Source: JBBRQP01 sp038226175
GTDB taxonomy: Bacteria; Cyanobacteriota; Cyanobacteriia; Gloeobacterales; Anthocerotibacteraceae
Reading direction: 5' to 3'
DNA: 50,336 nucleotides
NCBI GenBank assembly: GCA_038226175.1
Contig: JBBRQP010000014.1
Span: 1-50,336, forward strand
Shown: positions 49,404-50,336 of the stretch, one piece after another
How the letters are laid out: each line of letters starts with the position of its first letter
Numbering within the stretch: the stretch's first letter is position 1
The notes under the pieces: generated by a model
Told to the model about the DNA's origin: nothing
The model's database searches: none
What the model saw: only the letters and a program-made list of their open reading frames with translations
Program-made: the position numbers and the translations under genes

Positions 49404-49736
49404 ATGATGGGGAAAAAGGAAGAAATTGATGAGCCAAAGGATATCCGCGTCAAAACAACGTCCACAATTTGGGGAACTGCTGTCGGAATGTTGGGTATTT
49501 CGATCCCTTTGAGCGCTATCACCGAAAGCCCGGTCATCGCCATTTTGGTTATTGTGGGTGCAACCGTTAGTACAGTCGCAGTCTGGACAGGCTTTGGCTT
49601 CAAAAACACAGGAGCCTTGAGGACACCACAACTCCAAGAACTCGAACAACGGATTGCTAATTTAGAAACTATTGTGAGCTTTGAAGACCAAACTTTACGT
49701 ACCAAAATCGAACAATTACGCTCACGGGCTGAGTAA
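49404..49736 (+). CDS. Small membrane protein, first of a tandem related pair
   Basis: 110 residues with AGGA before the ATG. A polar N-terminus is followed by two hydrophobic segments (TIWGTAVGMLGISIPLSA and PVIAILVIVGATVSTVAVWTG), then a C-terminal coiled-coil helix ELEQRIANLETIVSFEDQTL. The last part is repeated almost exactly in the next gene. The LExRIxNLETI pattern recalls the C-terminal helix of PspB-type stress proteins. I do not recognise a family with certainty. The downstream neighbour starts 5 bp after the stop, so the two form an operon. Confidence 0.6.
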   Translation: MMGKKEEIDEPKDIRVKTTSTIWGTAVGMLGISIPLSAITESPVIAILVIVGATVSTVAVWTGFGFKNTGALRTPQLQELEQRIANLETIVSFEDQTLRTKIEQLRSRAE

Positions 49737-49741
49737 TAGCG

Positions 49742-50122
49742 ATGGCAAATCAAGAGAAGACCCGTGACCCGCGTGTGAGTGCGACAATTGGAATTTGGAT
49801 TTGTGCAACATTTATGGTGTTCTTTAGCATTGTGCCTGTATTTGGTGCTGCTGATAATAATCAGCTGATTGGCTTAGTCGATGCTAGTAACGGGTTAATC
49901 TTTCTTTTTTTACTATTACCTGTAGTTATCTTGCTTGCCGCTGGTGCGGGGACGGCAGCGGTTTGGACTGTAGCAAAACGTTCGATAGCAGCACTTCCTC
50001 AAGAGGAACTCAACCAACTTGAGCAACGGCTGGGTAATCTTGAGACCATCATCAGCTACGAAGAGCCCGCCTTACGTATGAAAATCGAACAACTTAAATC
50101 ACAGATCGACAGCACCAATTGA
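49742..50122 (+). CDS. Small membrane protein, second of a tandem related pair
   Basis: 126 residues. Two hydrophobic segments (IGIWICATFMVFFSIVPVFG and GLIFLFLLLPVVILLAAGAG) are followed by the helix LEQRLGNLETIISYEEPALR and IEQLKSQIDSTN. That tail matches the previous protein position by position (LEQR, NLETI, SFE/SYE, LR, KIEQL), so the two are diverged paralogues or share a fused module. They may pair through the coiled coil. Function unknown. The IS256 element begins about 75 bp downstream. Confidence 0.6.
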   Translation: MANQEKTRDPRVSATIGIWICATFMVFFSIVPVFGAADNNQLIGLVDASNGLIFLFLLLPVVILLAAGAGTAAVWTVAKRSIAALPQEELNQLEQRLGNLETIISYEEPALRMKIEQLKSQIDSTN

Positions 50123-50196
50123 CATTCCTCACAGCTAAATCTGGGGGTTTTACGCCATCTTTGATAACTAAGAGATAGCTATCGATAGTAAATTTA

Positions 50197-50336
50197 GGGA
50201 CTGTAAATTAGATTGTGTCAAAGGCCAAAATGCAATAAACCCCATCTCAGAAACAAGGAGTGGAGCATGACCTTCCGACCAGAACTAATCGATGAATTAC
50301 TCAAGGACTATCGCAACCCAGAAGACCTGATGGGTG
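50197..50336 (+). mobile_element. Left end of an IS256-family element, truncated by the window edge
   Basis: A terminal-repeat-like GGGACTGTAAATTAGATTGT starts near 50197, ahead of a transposase start at 50267 with AAGGAG. IS256-type ends commonly begin with a G(G/A)G-ACTG stretch and a TGTCAAA-like part, as seen here. The right end lies outside, so the ends and target duplication cannot be verified. Confidence 0.55.
50267..50336 (+). CDS. IS256-family transposase, N-terminal fragment
   Basis: The first 23 codons from the ATG at 50267 read MTFRPELIDELLKDYRNPED and LMG. The stretch DELLKDY..PEDL(M/I)G is the start of IS256/mutator-type transposases as I know them. AAGGAG stands 7 nt before the ATG. 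The catalytic DDE part is beyond the window, so it cannot be said whether the copy is intact. Confidence 0.7.
   Translation, partial: MTFRPELIDELLKDYRNPEDLMG

Overview
The window is a piece of a cyanobacterial chromosome with roughly balanced GC. The evidence is chlM (chlorophyll synthesis), the rubA-ycf48 photosystem-assembly pair, pipX, rpaA, rbcR, the ARC6-like division gene zipN/ftn2, a DUF3084 gene, and Pho-box-type repeats before a pst operon. Genes are densely packed on both strands with many 1-4 bp overlaps. No gap between annotated features exceeds 300 bases. No rRNA, CRISPR array or prophage was seen. The species cannot be named from this window. Some neighbourhoods differ from those common in cyanobacteria: rplB stands alone, ycf48 is not followed by psbEFLJ, and pipX is followed by wecB. 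This could fit an early-branching or rearranged lineage, which is inference.

Layout. 1-0.4 kb: 5' end of an IS630-type transposase, tRNA-Leu(UAG), and an SRP (4.5S) RNA on the minus strand. 0.4-5.4 kb: AsmA-like envelope protein with a basic tail, an unrecognised membrane protein, VanZ-like protein. 5.6-7.7 kb: rubA-ycf48-phytol-kinase-like operon. 7.7-10.6 kb, minus: two small genes, chlM, then pipX-wecB behind an NtcA-like site. 10.7-16.3 kb: DUF2227 protein, M61 protease, LpxB-like glycosyltransferase, and the rpaA-histidine kinase pair. 16.5-22 kb: tatA, mutS2, a small ORF, a MITE-like inverted repeat, a TonB-dependent receptor. 22-28.9 kb: iron-sulfur aldo/keto reductase, 2Fe-2S ferredoxin, Nudix hydrolase, zipN, era, pentapeptide-repeat protein, DUF3084 protein. 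29-34 kb: rbcR, pgsA, a conserved small gene, gloB, a VOC protein, rplB, a HAD hydrolase. 34-38.2 kb, minus: the phosphate operon pstS-C-A-B, preceded by an overlooked 53-codon membrane-protein ORF with Pho-box repeats on both sides. 38.4-43.7 kb: lipoprotein binding protein, methyltransferase, DUF58 protein, second methyltransferase, nanE, Nudix hydrolase. 43.8-47.1 kb, minus: a TlpA-CcdA-MFS-methyltransferase operon. 47.2-50.3 kb: prfA, tatD, a tandem pair of related small membrane proteins, and the left end of an IS256 element at the edge.

How the genes work together. Most of the content is core housekeeping: translation (rplB, prfA, era, tRNA, SRP RNA), division (zipN), export (tatA, SRP RNA), photosynthesis (chlM, rubA, ycf48) and global control (rpaA, pipX, rbcR). 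The most coherent regulated unit is the phosphate block. Three tandem 11-bp-spaced Pho-box units precede pstS and two more precede the small membrane-protein ORF, suggesting a small accessory to high-affinity phosphate uptake. This is the best candidate here for something undescribed. Other candidates are the exact 16-bp duplication abutting the rpaA start codon, rpaA beside a kinase that is not SasA-like, the rplB leader hairpin, and the pipX-wecB linkage.
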